Part shown: in pieces, positions 44,745 through 57,119 of the stretch
Numbering within the stretch: the first letter of the stretch is position 1
Layout of the letters: each line of letters opens with the position of its first letter
Source: Ligustrum vulgare
Taxonomy: Eukaryota; Streptophyta; Magnoliopsida; Lamiales; Oleaceae
NCBI GenBank assembly: GCA_963555705.1
Contig: OY743172.1
Span: 20,211,446 to 20,275,445, forward strand
DNA: 64,000 bases
Reading direction: 5' to 3'
The notes under the pieces: generated by a model
Seen by the model: only the letters and a program-made list of their open reading frames with translations
Told to the model about the DNA's origin: nothing
The model's database searches: none
Translations under genes and position numbers: made by a program

Positions 44745-47157
44745 GTGCATGCATTGCTGGAAGAACTCACTCAAGACATTGTTCATACTATTAATAAACT
44801 TGTTCAAAATAGAAACATGCACTATGACAATATGACTAAACAACTAGGCACATTAAATGAACTCATGAACAAGTTGGTAGGCCAAATATGTCAACCAAAT
44901 CTCATAGGGATAATTATTTCTAGACTAGGAGTTTAATAGGCACTGACTCGCCAATTGCAATCACAAACAATAGTTCACCAACCATAAATATGAGCTAAGA
45001 TCTAGAAACACCATATATTGGACCACCCAGCATAGGGGGTTTTGGACATTTTAATGCTGGAGGTGTTAGAACATCTAATGGAGGGGGGCATCCTTAACAT
45101 TAGGGAAAATGTCCAAAATATAGGACCAAATGCTACACATATTAATGAATGGATAAATCCTACTTTTAATGATAATAATGAGCCAAATAATGGTCAAATT
45201 ATGACTAATGTAGGGATAAATCCTATTAGACCTCAAGCAATACCTTGTGTGCCACAAGGCCCACAACTAATAGGAGATTCTTTTGATCTCAATGTCATGT
45301 TAAGGGAACAAATAATAAAAATATTGCAAGATCAATTTTCTTTTGGCATTCAATCAGTAATTCGACAAACATATAAAAAATATTATTGAGATTGGATAAA
45401 TCAACCATATAATTGGCCTAAAGGATTTAGAATACCCAAATTCTCCTTGTTCACTGATTTGGGGGAGGTGCCTAATTTAGAACACATATTGCATCGTACT
45501 TTACAGTGTGGCGAAATTACTAAATACCATAAAATGAGATTGTTCCCAAATTCACTCAATATGTTTGCTTTCTCATGTTCATTAACTTGCCAGCAAGTTC
45601 TTTCTTTGAAGTAGTTGGAGCTAGGGGTGGGTTAATACCCACCCAAACTGTCGAAACCGCCCAAACCAATCCAACTAGATCGGTTTGGGTTGATTTTTGA
45701 TGAAAATCGGTTGGGTTGGGTTCTACAAAAAAAAAAAAAAATTCGGGTTGGGTTGGATTGTAGGCTGGGTGAAAAACCTAACCCGGCCCGACCCAACCTA
45801 ATAAATTTTTTAAAATATAGGACAATTTAAATTTCAAGAATCTGAAGCCCATTTTTAATTTGGATGAAACTCAAATATGGTTTGAACATATTTTAGTTTT
45901 ATTAGTAAATAATCAATTTATTATATTTGAGTTTATTGTATTGTACATAATTGATTTAAATTAATAGTTGATTTATGGGTTTAATTATTCAATTTTCAAA
46001 ATTTTTTGCTATTTGGACCAAAGCCCAACCCAAACTTGATTGAGTTGGGTTGAGTTTGAACTCATGTTTGAGTTGGATTAGGTTGATTTTTTATCAACCC
46101 GACCATAATGGGTTAGGTTCGGGTTGGAAAAAAATCGACCCAACCCAACCCACGTCCACCCCTAGTTGGAGCAGTTATTTCATACCCAATTTTACAAAAC
46201 TGAATCAAAAGTTACATTGACAGATTTAGTAAAGTTGCGTCAACTATAAGATGAATTTGCTGAGTCTTTTCTTCAAAGATTTGAAAAGGATAGGAGTAAA
46301 TGTTTTGTTCCATTGCCTGAAAAAGAGTTTGTCAAAATTGCTCAAAGCACTAAAAAAGAAGTTCCAAGACATGTGATTTCCTGATCTCTATCAACTTAGT
46401 GCGATTGTTATGAGATATGATTGTTATGAGAAGATGAGCAAATGAAAAACTATAGTAAATGAACTTATCATAGAGACCTTAACTTTGATATCTATGCCAT
46501 TGATACTGGTCAATATGAAGTTGAAGTATGTCTGGACGAGTTGGTCAAATAAGACACTTATGCATGTCCCACATTGACCAAGTTAGAAATATCAAAAAAG
46601 GATGAACTAGCGAAAGAAGAAAACAAAAAAGCTAGAATTTTTTCATTTGATGTAACAAAATGACACAAATTTTGATCAGTTATATAAAGACAAGTAAATA
46701 AAACTGAGCGACAAGTATAAATTGACAAACCCTGAACAAATTAAGGGAAAAAAATAATATAAGTGACATAATGCTTGATCTCATATGACTAATATAGTTG
46801 TTTGGTTTTTCGTAATGTTTTGCATGATGCCATTGAGTTTAGGTGAATTACTTTGAATAAAAAAATAATATAGTAGTGGATGAGAATCCATTCCCACGGC
46901 CAGTAGATGTTGATATGATTATCCCCAATTTTAACAAGCTTGACCTCGTAAAGTTCAGATTGGTATTAGATGAAGAAGATGACGAGCCATATCCTAGTTC
47001 TTTTGAGCGTTTAAAAGGTAAAGTTGTTGACGAAGGAGCAGGAAATCTATGCGTTAGATGTCAGAAGAAAACTGCCAAAATAGCATATGAAACGAAGACA
47101 TGCGGGCAACAATTACACCAAACCAATGTCACTGAATCCCAATTGTTTAGGAAGTAA
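44745..47157 (+). pseudogene. Ty3/gypsy gag remnant, interrupted by a hAT MITE
   Basis: Gag-type motifs appear in order. DIVHTINKLVQNRNMHYDNM and LREQIIKILQDQFSFG come first. Then WPKGFRIPKFSLFTDLGE and EHILHRTLQCGEI with KMRLFPNSL, the capsid-type domain. After the MITE come LEQLFHTQFYKTESKVTLTD and LQRFEKDRSKCFVPLPEKEF. A Pro/Asp-rich tail follows (MDENPFPRPVDVDMI...). Many stops and frame changes make it dead. No protease or polymerase follows. Confidence 0.7.
45622..46164 (+). mobile_element. hAT-type MITE with perfect 8-bp TSD
   Basis: 543 bp, TAGGGGTGGGTTAATACCC...CCCACGTCCACCCCTA, exact target duplication GTTGGAGC (45614-45621, 46165-46172). Subterminal CCCAACCC/GGGTTGGG words are inverted. 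Removing it rejoins the gag reading LE-QLFHTQF. Confidence 0.93.
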
Positions 47158-47293
47158 GGCCATTTAATGGGAGATCATATAGCCCATGGTTATACGCTTT
47201 AACATTTGGGAGATCGTATAGTCCATCACAGAGCACCAAAACATTCGCGCAACCTATAACCCCGCGGTCACACGGTTATCCGCTGGGCTGAAC
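47158..47293. other. Spacer before an LTR-like block
   Basis: Contains a direct repeat GGGAGATC(A/G)TATAG(C/T)CCAT (47169, 47210). No gene. Confidence 0.4.
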
Positions 47294-48258
47294 TGTTGGG
47301 TTTTGCGTGATTTTCAGCAAACTTCTCCTCCAAGTAACCTAAAGTCCTAGCATATCTATAAATACCAGACTTGGAGCACGAGATTAGGGTTCAAAACTTG
47401 TCAAAGGTGACCCTGAAGTGTTGTCGAATTCTCAAGGAACCAATTGGGACATAATTGAAGATTCTTCTACAACATGGTGAAAATGGTGATAGATTTTGAG
47501 ATTAGGGGTTCAAAACTTGTCTAAGGTGACCCCGAAGTGTTGTGATTTATCTTTTATTATGTTTCTAGGATAGATTTTTAGTGTTAGAATTGTGATGAAG
47601 TTTTGAATTCTTGAATCCATATTTTAATCTATTATTTATTTCATGCAATTTATGATTTTGAACAATTGATTCATGCTTTTACTATTATACAATTACTTGA
47701 TATCTAATTGTATGATTCTTGGTTATGATTTCTTAAATTCGAAAGATTAGGAATTCATTAGACTCGTTTCAATTGTTACAAAATCTGATAGGGGATAGCA
47801 ATATATCCCTATACTTTGTGTTATTTGCTATAGTATTCACAAATCTTATAATGTTTTTCTATGCATTCGGATTCTTCATAGAAATATAGTTGGGTCGTGT
47901 ATAGGAAAATGTGTTAATTCTTGTCCGAAGAGGAATTTTAACAATATTTGAAATATGGATTTTCAAAATCTGTGAATTGTATTTAAATAATTTGGTTAAA
48001 ATATGGATGACAGAGTCAAAATGGATTCATAATTCTAACGCTCTTGTTTTTATAAGTTTTAAAATCAAATTTTCATTGTTCCTTTAGTTTAATTTTTAAT
48101 TTAGTTTTCAAAACAAATTCTCAACTCAATCAAATTTCTCGTTCCGGTTAAGGTTAATAGTCTAAAATACAATTTATAACAATACTCGTGGGATCAATAC
48201 TTGGACTCGCGTCTACTTTATCACTTGCTCGACCCGTGCACTTGCGGTTTAGTAAACA
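47294..48258 (+). repeat. LTR-like block (965 bp)
   Basis: TGTTGGGTTTTGCG...CTTGCGGTTTAGTAAACA, with the plant LTR words GTGGGATCAATACTTGGACTC and CCCGTGCACTTGCGG near its right end, as in 19861-21312. GAAC occurs on both sides (47290-47293, 48259-48262), a possible 4-5-bp target duplication. An internal ~120-bp-apart duplication of TTCAAAACTTGTC(A/T)AAGGTGACC is present. Confidence 0.55.
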
Positions 48259-48447
48259 GAACCTTGTGTTTATAACAAGGCGGTTTATCGAACAGAACCG
48301 TGTGTTTATAAAAGGAATGTGAGAGTGTCATCATATTCCTAATATTATATGTGAGTGACATATTATTAATGGAAACAACATTCCTATGCTTTTATTAATA
48401 AAATTTTGGTTATAAAAGATTTTCTTCATGTAAGATAGTGAAAAATA
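48259..48447. other. Spacer with a short tandem duplication
   Basis: CGGTTTAGTAAACAGAACCTTGTGTTTATAA is followed ~40 bp later by CGGTTTATCGAACAGAACCG and TGTGTTTATAA. Otherwise nothing. Confidence 0.4.
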
Positions 48448-49010
48448 ACTTATATCTCAGAGATTAAGATCTACAGACATGGATTTAAAAGTTTTCTTCA
48501 TTTATCCCAATCTACATATATAGATAAAATCTTAAGAAAATTTTTAATGGGGAAAAGTGAAATAAGAGTTCATGAATATATTGAAACTAACTTCCAGTTA
48601 GACTAGGAAGATAACATGTTTCAATAAAATATGTATTACTCTCAATGGAGTGGTCGTTGAAAATGTTCCAAATGGCAATCAATCGCAGATTCAATAGAGG
48701 AAGCCTAATACATTATTGTTTTAGAAGCAGCAAAGACCGTGGTATAGATCAATAAGTTCATTTATAATGAACATTGGAGTAGTTCCTATCATTGTTTATC
48801 TCATACTTCCGTATAGTGATAACAATTGAGTCATCGTGCAAATAAAGGAACTAAGATTTCATCAATTATTCAAACAAGTGTTAATGCAGTATCATCTCAT
48901 CAAAGAGATAATACAAAGAAATGACATAAAGATATAACAAGTTCCCACAAGTGATAATATTTGCAAATCTACTTACAAAATATTCTCGCAACATAAATAT
49001 TATTGTCATT
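48448..49010 (+). pseudogene. Ty1/copia reverse transcriptase-RNase H remnant
   Basis: By frame-hopping, 48448 onward reads EIKIYRHGFKSF then LSQSTYIDKILRKFLM, the C-terminal Copia reverse transcriptase motif. About 48660 onward reads QSIADSIEEA and EAAKTVV (RNase H core, usual form ADSTxEAEYIAxSEAAKE). About 48895 onward reads QYHLIKEIIQRNDIKI then QVPTSDNI (its C-terminal region). Several stops. It is a short remnant without LTRs. Confidence 0.75.
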
Positions 49011-50150
49011 TAGATAGACTCTTATGCTATTAAATACATAGTTGATTAAATCTGGTGCAAGTAGGAGTTTGTAAGTGTTATTCCTTAGATCCAATAGTTT
49101 GACCAAATACTTATTAATATACTTGATGCATTTTATATATGAAGGATCTCTTATTTAATTTTGTCAATATTAATATTATTATTCTTGCAAATTAAATCAA
49201 CAAATTCTGTAGATTCTAATTAGAATAACTTATTAATCACAAAGAATTGTGATTGTGATTTATAAGTCATATATATAACTGGATTTTAATTACCCTTGAT
49301 TGTAAAATAATATCGAGATACATATATCATTAATATGATTAGACAAACACGTGTGTCATTTTTTACTTAAAAAGTGAGTAGCTGATCTCACAAGCTAACA
49401 AGTAAAGACATTTAAATAGACATGTAGATGGTCTGTCAATTTTTAATGATTAATGACTGAGGGATGGGCGATAATATAACAATTTGATAAGTTTAGTAGC
49501 TAGTTTTATAGTTTCAGTGGACAATAAAAAATATTATGAAAACTATATTGATAATTAGTGCAATTAACCTCTATATATGTTATAACATGAAATATCTGCA
49601 CAACAATCATCCTTCTATAAGTTCATCTACCCTTTGAATTTAAGAAACTCTTTTATTGGTATAAGATCTCAGAGTATCTCAAAGAAGGAAGTTGTCTTTT
49701 ATTTTAATGAATCACATTGATTATCATACTTTCTATAATATTTTTCATTGGCCACTATACTAATTACTAAATTTTGAATACATGACAACAGCTAACATTC
49801 AAAGGTGCCATATGTGAATAGTAATCGTTATTTATTTTCTCAATATTTCTAACGATTGATGACAAAGTGATGAATATTGTAGTGATTTAACATGTTTTGA
49901 GGAACCTATAGTGATTGATATATTTAACATCTAGATTATGACGTGAAATATTTCCATACCAAAATAACACCTCTTTGTAACCTCAACTGCCCCTCGAATT
50001 CGTGGAACTCCAAAAAGTTGTATAGGAACTAAAAAATGAAAGGTAGAAAGATATTGAATTATGTAATGTTGTTAATGGATTAAGTTACATGTACACACAC
50101 ATTCTCTTATACACCACTCACGTGGGTGGAACCCACGAATATTTTAATAT
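49011..50150. other. AT-rich non-coding DNA
   Basis: Repetitive in feel (GATTGATGACAAAGTGATG, ATCCTTCTATAAGTTCATC versus CCTCTTTGTAACCTCAACTG) but no coding sequence or defined element end is supported. Confidence 0.5.
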
Positions 50151-50154
50151 TGAT

Positions 50155-50251
50155 GTGTGTGTGCATGCACGCGTGTGTGTGTGAGAGAGAGAGAGAGTGA
50201 GTGTGTGTGTGATGGAAAAGGGATAAAAATAATAGTTAAAATTTAAAAATA

Positions 50252-50294
<43 letters not shown>
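50155..50294 (+). repeat. TG/GA dinucleotide and (ATA)n microsatellites
   Basis: TGTGTGTGTG...GAGAGAGAGAGAG...GTGTGTGTGTG at ~50153-50212 and about 14 AAT/ATA triplets at ~50253-50294. Confidence 0.9.
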
Positions 50295-50296
<2 letters not shown>

Positions 50297-51143
50297 CCAA
50301 CAAAAGCTTTTACCGATCGAGCATGGAATGATCAAGGAGGCGGTACGTACACCTAACATTTGCGTTGGGCTTGTAAGCCATTATTTAATGAAATGTCCAG
50401 TTCATGATGTGTTAGGTACCATGCCAAACAATTTTAGGGGTCAACAACTTCTTATTATTATTTGTAAAGGAATAACAATTTGTCTTTTAGGGAATATGTC
50501 ATGTTTGGGGAGAATTAAAATTTTATGTTGGGATACGGTATCATGTTCAAGGTGGGTACGGGTACCATAACACCAAGCCCAAATCATTACCCATTATTTG
50601 AGAATAATGTGATTTGTAGTAGTAAATTTTTGGAGAATGTGTTGTTAAAAGTAGAGAATTTTTTTGAATTTATGTTTAAATTATTTTACTGTTAAAATGT
50701 GTATATGAAAATGAGTTTTAAAAAATGAGATTTTGAATAATGGGTACTAAATAAGGACTATATCTTTTCAAAAAATATTAAAGAGAGAAAAAGGAAAATG
50801 AGGGTTTGCTTTCTTGGTCTTCTTCTTTAACTTACATTCTTCACCAAATATGTTTCTCTAACATTATTCTTTGGAAGGATTTTTCTGGGACATTTATTAC
50901 TCTCTTTTTGTTTTGTTTAATTGGATCCATCTAGTATTGTTAGATGATGATGAATTATTGTTAAGAATTTTGGAATAAAATTTGAAAAGAGAACATTATA
51001 TTATATTTTAATACAATGAAATTGTATATTGTCATGTCGAATTTTCTTCTATCTTAAAATATTTTGATGTTAAATAATTCTTGATGCAATTTTCGACGTT
51101 AAATGGAAAACTATACTGTTGATCATTACATTAGGTATCCATA

Positions 51144-51318
51144 GCCCTTGTTTGAGCTCCATTATTTCTCATTATTTTTACAAATTTTTTCTACAATAAT
51201 CAATCTCAACCATCCAAAAAGGTCAAGTCCACAATTTTTTACTTTTCAAACCAATTTTTAACCATTAGATTTCCAAAATTCAAATTATAAATTAAAATAA
51301 TGGGGCTCAAACAAGGGC
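51144..51318. mobile_element. MITE, GCCCTTGTTTGAGC ends
   Basis: GCCCTTGTTTGAGCTCCATT...AATGGGGCTCAAACAAGGGC, a near-perfect inverted repeat, with ATA on both sides (51141-51143, 51319-51321). Confidence 0.8.
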
Positions 51319-51527
51319 ATAGTACATAAATGCATATATTGGAGTGACAACGGAGTAGCAACAACTAAATTGTGTGGTGTAGCTAGGTAACTCTAAATAC
51401 CCCTCTTAAATTTCAAAAACGTTTTGATGATGTATTGGAATTTAAAGACATCCTTTCTTTTAAAGAATCACACTGGCCATTATACTTCTCACAATATTTT
51501 TCATTAATCATGGTCACAACATTTAGC

Positions 51528-51554
51528 TCTTGTTTGAGCTCTATTATTTAAAAA

Positions 51555-51590
<36 letters not shown>

Positions 51591-51729
51591 ATTATTTTGA
51601 ATCATACATTATCTCAATAAAATAATTTAAAATAAACTCAAAAAAATTCATACTTTTTAACCATACATTTTCAAAAAAAAAATTATTACAAAATCTATTT
51701 ATAAAAAATGGGACTTAATCAGAGCCTTA
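51528..51729. mobile_element. MITE related to the previous one, worn
   Basis: AGCTCTTGTTTGAGCTCTAT...AAAATGGGACTTAATCAGAGCCTTAG, with a long poly-T tract inside. The ends are weakly inverted. Confidence 0.5.
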
Positions 51730-53766
51730 GGTTACCCATTTGAATATCTGTTATCATGTCCATTTTTAATGACCGATGATGTAGTACGTGTAACATCTGA
51801 TAGGTTCAATAACTAGTCATAGATGTTTTAAAATTCTATGATCAATGAAAAATATTTCGAAAATTATAGTAAACATTATATTGATATGTGATATCCAAAT
51901 TGGCAGCTTTCATACTTGGAAGGTCTAATTGGCAATCCGCTTAAAGTTGGAGGACTTCAAAGTGCAATTATTGTTTTTATAATTTTATTGTGGACAATTG
52001 ATCAAGATCCTATGGTTGAGATTAAGTTGACAATTAATATATTCTTTGCTTGAGTTCATTTGGTATAATGGAATGGATTAGTCATTTCCCTCTCCTCTCT
52101 TGTGAAATCCATCCGGTTTTTTCTTTCTTTTCCTGCATCATGTAGTAAAATATTTTATAGCATAATTGAGTCATTGTATAGGCTAATTGAAAGTGCTATT
52201 GTGTAGTATTTGATGTGGTGATATTGTAGAGAATAGAAGTTGTGACTTAGTAATTCCTTGAGAAGGAATTGACGCACGTTTTATGTGCGAAAATATTGTA
52301 ATATCGAAACTTCCATTGAATGGTTTGACTAGTGGAACGGGCTCGGTTTGGAGCCCCCCAGATGTAAGTGCAATTTGGCACCGAACAGATCGCCAAGATG
52401 GTGTTCTTTATTCTTGTTTTAGTTTCTTGATTATTATTGTATGTTATTAATGATAATCACAAAATTGGAACGCGAAATTTCAAACACTGGTGTACTTATC
52501 CTCTAGTTTATGACATGGGAATATCTTCGAACCCAAAAAAACCTAAGCTTTATAACTCGTACTTGAACTATAGAAACTGTTTTATTGGATTACAGGATGA
52601 CAGAAACTTAAGGTAGCTAGAATAAATGATCATCAAAGCGGACACGTTAGTGTGGACTTGTGAGCCCTTGGCTCAGTTTTATTAATAACTAGTTTACGTG
52701 TTTTGCCCGCTTATGATAAATGATACACATAATATATTTTTTTTATGTATCAATAATATTTTTTTTATAGTTTGGGTATTTAATATTGTTGAAGGAAAAA
52801 TTAAATCATAAATTGATTGCAATTTTTAATTAAATAATATTCTATGAAAAAATTCACTGAATTCTTCGAAGTATATATATTAGACAATTGTTTAAAATTT
52901 CAACTTAATAGAGAATTCACATGTCAAATATATCAAGAAGTAACCTGACATCATAAAAATTTAATCAAATCAAATATCGATTTATAAAATATTTATGGTA
53001 GGAAGCAAAAAAAAAAATATATATATGAAAAATATGGTATAGGCAAATCAAATTAATTTTGAAGCATATTTTTATAATTAAGAAATTTAATATTATGTAA
53101 GCTTAAACAAAAGTTTTGGTTTTGAATTTTTTTTCCCAAACGAATTTTGAAATTATTTATTTTATATTCTTAATTAGAATCTAATTAAAAAATTTAACCT
53201 CCTTTTTATATGAATTAATTAATGTTTTTAATAAGAGTCTGAGGGTGTTATAGATAAAAGAGAAAAATATTTAATTGTATTGTAGATTAATTATTAAATA
53301 ATAATAATTTTATTTGATGAAAATAAATTAAATACTAAGAATAATATTGTTGGAAAACATAACAATTTAAAGATATTATTGACAAAAGAGAAAGTTTTCA
53401 AATGTATTATTATAGACTAATAGTAATAACCAATATTTTTCAGATCCGTCCAGACCATTGACTCGATCGAGGGACTGAGTCAAAAGGTCAACTCGAACTT
53501 ACTGGGTTTTAGGGGTCAACCCAATGTTTTGCCCAAATCGTGGGTTTTTCTATTGAGCCGAGTTTTTTTTTTATAAAAATAAGGTAATAACTAATTATAA
53601 TTGTACTATACGAAAATAAATTAAAAGTTAAAGGACAATATTGACAGAAAATTTAACAATATAAAGGTAAAATGTGAATCAAATTTTTTTTCACTCATCC
53701 TCACTTCAATAGATTGTATATGAAATTTGGTCCACCTCATGATGGGGTAAAAAATATAAACAATTA

Positions 53767-54632
53767 GCCCATGTTCTCTTTGATGTTTTGAGATCGTTTT
53801 CTGTTTTTATTTTCGAAAATGCTAAAAACGCGTTCTCTTTACCATTTTCGAAAACGCATTTTGGAAAACAAAAAAAAAATTTGTATACAAAACGGAAAAC
53901 GCCCGAAACATCGTTTTGGGCGTTTTGTATGTATTTCGACAAAAAATGTCCAAAACGCGGAAACCGCGTTTTGGGAATTTTTTTTTATTTTTTTTTTTTA
54001 TAGAATTATCTTAACTTAGAACTAAGCTTAATATAAAGTTTTTATTTATTTTATTTATTTATTATTTTTTTTAGAATTATCCTAGCTTTGAATTAAGCCT
54101 AAATAAAGATTTTTTTTTTTTTTTTTTTTTTGAGAATTATCCTAACTTGGAACTTAGTTTAAATAAAGTTTTATTGAATTCAATATCAACATTACAAAAA
54201 AAAAATTAAATGAGAATTCTTGTTGTTATATTTCAAAAAATGAAATGATAAATGGACCCTGGTGGTTTTGAAAGAACTTGCATTTTCTGGATTTTAATAG
54301 AAGTAGAGCTTTCTCAAGTCCCGAACCTGACCAAGTTGTGTTAATATAGACTCTTAATGCTCACATTAGTGTGTTGCATGTAACCATATTTTTAGTGTAT
54401 TGTGAAAGGAAATTTGAGTTGGAGTTAGTAGTATTCTGCAAGCAAATTAATTAAAAATAGTTTAAATAGTGTTCTGCAAATTTTCAAACAGAACGTGTTT
54501 TTCAGCTTTTCATTTTCAAAAACAATTTTCAGAAATGACAAACCAAACGCATTTTCAGCAAATTTGAAAAAAAAAATGAAAACACAAAACACAAAACATT
54601 TTCGAAAATGAAAATACAAACAGAACGCCACC
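53767..54632 (-). mobile_element. Harbinger-like MITE, family C copy 3 (inverted)
   Basis: Plus strand begins GCCCATGTTCTCTTTG and ends CAGAACGCCACC, the reverse of copies 1 and 2, with TTA before and TAA after. The solo LTR of family G lies only 4 bp beyond its end. Confidence 0.8.
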
Positions 54633-54636
54633 TAAT

Positions 54637-56258
54637 TGTTCGCTCAAAATAGTGTACCGCAAACGCACGGGTCGCGTACAAGTAATAAAGTGTATTTTTT
54701 GAGTCCGGGTTGTCGATCCCACGAGGAATGTATACTCTATTATACTCTAATTAATTTAATCTTAACAAATAAAACACACAATTAAAAAGATGAATTTTTG
54801 GAAATTCTAAATTAAAGAAACTAATTTTAAACCAAATTAAAATAAGAAAAATGAAAGATAAAATAGTTGGGATTCATGATTTCACTTAACTCTTGCTTAA
54901 GTAATTTCTCAACACATGCAAATTAATAAATTACTTATTTACAATGTTAGACCCGATTTTCCAAGCTTAGCTAATTACATCTCTCGAGTGAAATTAACCC
55001 TAATCAATTGGTCTAACCTACTATATCTCTATGTCGATTAAGGCCCAATCAATTGTATTAACTCTTTGTGAAAATATCTCAATGGATCATCTAGGGTTTA
55101 AGGTATATCTTTATCCTTAACAAGAACCTAGAGCATTTGTTATTTGGTCTAAAATGCAAAATATCTCTCGATTATCATACACTTCACAAAACATATATTC
55201 GGTGATCAATCAAACACATGGAATAATATCAATAACAAACACACATGAATTACGCTCAACATTAATAAACAAACATTAAAATTATTTAAACTAAGTTAAG
55301 CTATATCAATCATCCCAACATAAAACAACTAGCCCATTGTATAAATATTGCACAAAAGTTGAGGTTTACAACAATACATCACAAAATATAGAGATTAAAG
55401 ATTAAAAATACAAGATAATGAAATAAATCACTTCCCTTGAGTTTTTGCCCCAAAATTCCTTGAACTTTGTTTTGAATCTTCACCTCACTTCTTGCTTCCT
55501 TACTTCAATGGTGACTAGCAACATGTAAACAAAACTAAACTACAACTAAATTACAAACTAAATAAAAAACAAAGAAAATAAAAGAAAATAAAGAAGAAGA
55601 AAAGAGAAAAAAGAGGGAAGGGGACTAGGGTTTTTGTCAAGAAAAATGGGGATCCAAAGTGAAGAGAGAAGTGGGGGTATAAATACCCCCAAAAATCTGA
55701 CCTAAAAAAGGTCAAAAAACGCGCCCCAAACGAGCCAAACACGGCCTTAACTCAAAATACTAAAAACAGAAAATAAAATCCGATTGTGTAAAAATCTGCC
55801 CACGCGATCGCGTGGTTAGGCTGAAATCTCTCGGGTTGGATCTGTGGCCTAGTTCGCGAACGCGACATAGCAGCTCCACGCGATCGCGTGGTTCACCTGC
55901 AGCTCCGTCCTTTCATGATTTGCAATTGGGTCCTCCAACTTATGGTCTTCTTCAATTTAGTCCTCGAATTTTGACTTTATTACAAATATGCCCCTGAAAT
56001 ATTTACGTCTTTAGTCCTCCAACTTTCTAATATGTTGCAATTGTGTCCCCATACTTTTGATTTCTTTCAATTACGTCATTGGACATCGAAATTGGTCTTC
56101 TTTTCGCTCAATTGCTCTCCGATCTTGTAAATTTTCTTTCCAATTGAGTTTGTACCTAATTGTACAAGATAAACACAATTCATAAGTAGATATTTGCTCT
56201 ATTTGTCAATTAAATTGCTAATTTAGGAACTAAATAAGTGTGTAAAGCACACTTATCA
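54637..56258 (-). mobile_element. Solo LTR (family G), second copy
   Basis: 1622 bp. On the minus strand it runs TGATAAGTGTGCTTTACACA...TTGAGCGAACA. Flanks CTAAT and CCAAT match 4/5. It shares with 19861-21312 the ACGCGATCGCG palindromes, TCGCGTTCGCGAACT, the TCACTCGAGAG/CTCTCGAGTGA stretch and GTGGGATCGA near the 3' end. No internal region is present. Confidence 0.85.
55800..55891. repeat. CCACGCGATCGCGTGG palindromes in the solo LTR
   Basis: Two exact copies of the 16-bp palindrome (55800-55815 and 55876-55891) flank GTTCGCGAACGCGAC. This is the same arrangement as at 20086-20199. Confidence 0.9.
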
Positions 56259-57010
56259 CCAATCTAAATTATTTCCTGCCTTAACACTAAAAAGATCATA
56301 GACGGAACCCTAATTGTCTCTCTCTTGAGCCTGTCATTTTCTTTGCATCAATTTCAGACCAAAACATATGAAACCCTAAATTTCCACCATCTCTAGCAAT
56401 AAATTAAATGCACAAAAATGGTTATTTTCTGTCATACCAATCTGAATCATTTCCTGCCTTAACACTAAAAAGATGCCCCAAGCGCAATTACAGCAATTGG
56501 AAAAAAATAAAGAGGGTTTAATTGAACTGAACGTGTGGGAATGAGGTTGGGAAGAAGATGAACAATAACAATTTTTTTTTTTTTTTTTTTTTTGTTCTTT
56601 CTTTTACATCATTTAAATTAAATAATAGGAAATGACTTGTTTGCCCTTCATTAAAATAGCCAAAAAATAAAAATAAAAAAATTAGTCAATAGGTGATTTT
56701 TGGATCAATTAACGAATTTTTGGATGAAATTAGATGGTAAGGATGCTTTTAGCAAAAAATGGTAAAGGTAAGGATGAATTTGCCAAAAAATAAATAAATA
56801 TTGGGACGAATTCCACAATAAATATGAAATGTAGGGATCAATTGCGCCAATTACCTTATAATTTTTGAGTCAACTAACGGTTATTTGGATAGAATCTAAC
56901 GGTAGAGACGTTTTTGGCAAAGAAATATGAAGATGAGGGTGAAAATGTCAAAAAATCAAACATTGGGATGAATTGCACAAGAATGTTCAAAGGTAGGGAC
57001 CTTTTGCGCC
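56259..57010. other. Non-coding DNA with direct duplications
   Basis: CCAATCT(A/G)AATTATTTCCTGCC followed by TTAACACTAAAAAGAT occurs at 56259 and 56444. 56690-57010 repeats words such as AACGGTAGAGACG, GGGATCAATTGCGCCAATTACC and TTTTTGGCAAAG, resembling the arm of the 39041-41802 element. No gene. Confidence 0.5.
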
Positions 57011-57119
57011 AATTACCCAAAAATATTTGAAAAGTAAAAAATGATTAGTTTGACTAAGATAGATGGTTGAAATTGAGTGTTGAATAAATTTGATTTTAAA
57101 AAATGGGGCCAAACATGGG
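57011..57119 (+). mobile_element. MITE, family B, right-end fragment
   Basis: ATTTGAAAAGTAAAAAATGA...GGGGCCAAACATGGGC matches the right half of 11227-11402 and 13411-13582. The left half is missing. Confidence 0.6.

Larger units (their letters stand above)
50331..53766. other. Long non-coding stretch with MITEs
   Basis: Apart from the two MITEs listed separately, I find no gene. The ORF starting 50328 has no family resemblance. 53430-53580 is GC-richer (GACTCGATCGAGGGACTGAG, inverted CTCGATCGAG) without a recognisable product. Confidence 0.5.

Noticed and set aside
50328..50570. 80-aa plus-strand frame
   Set aside because: No family resemblance or coding-like flanks; likely chance.
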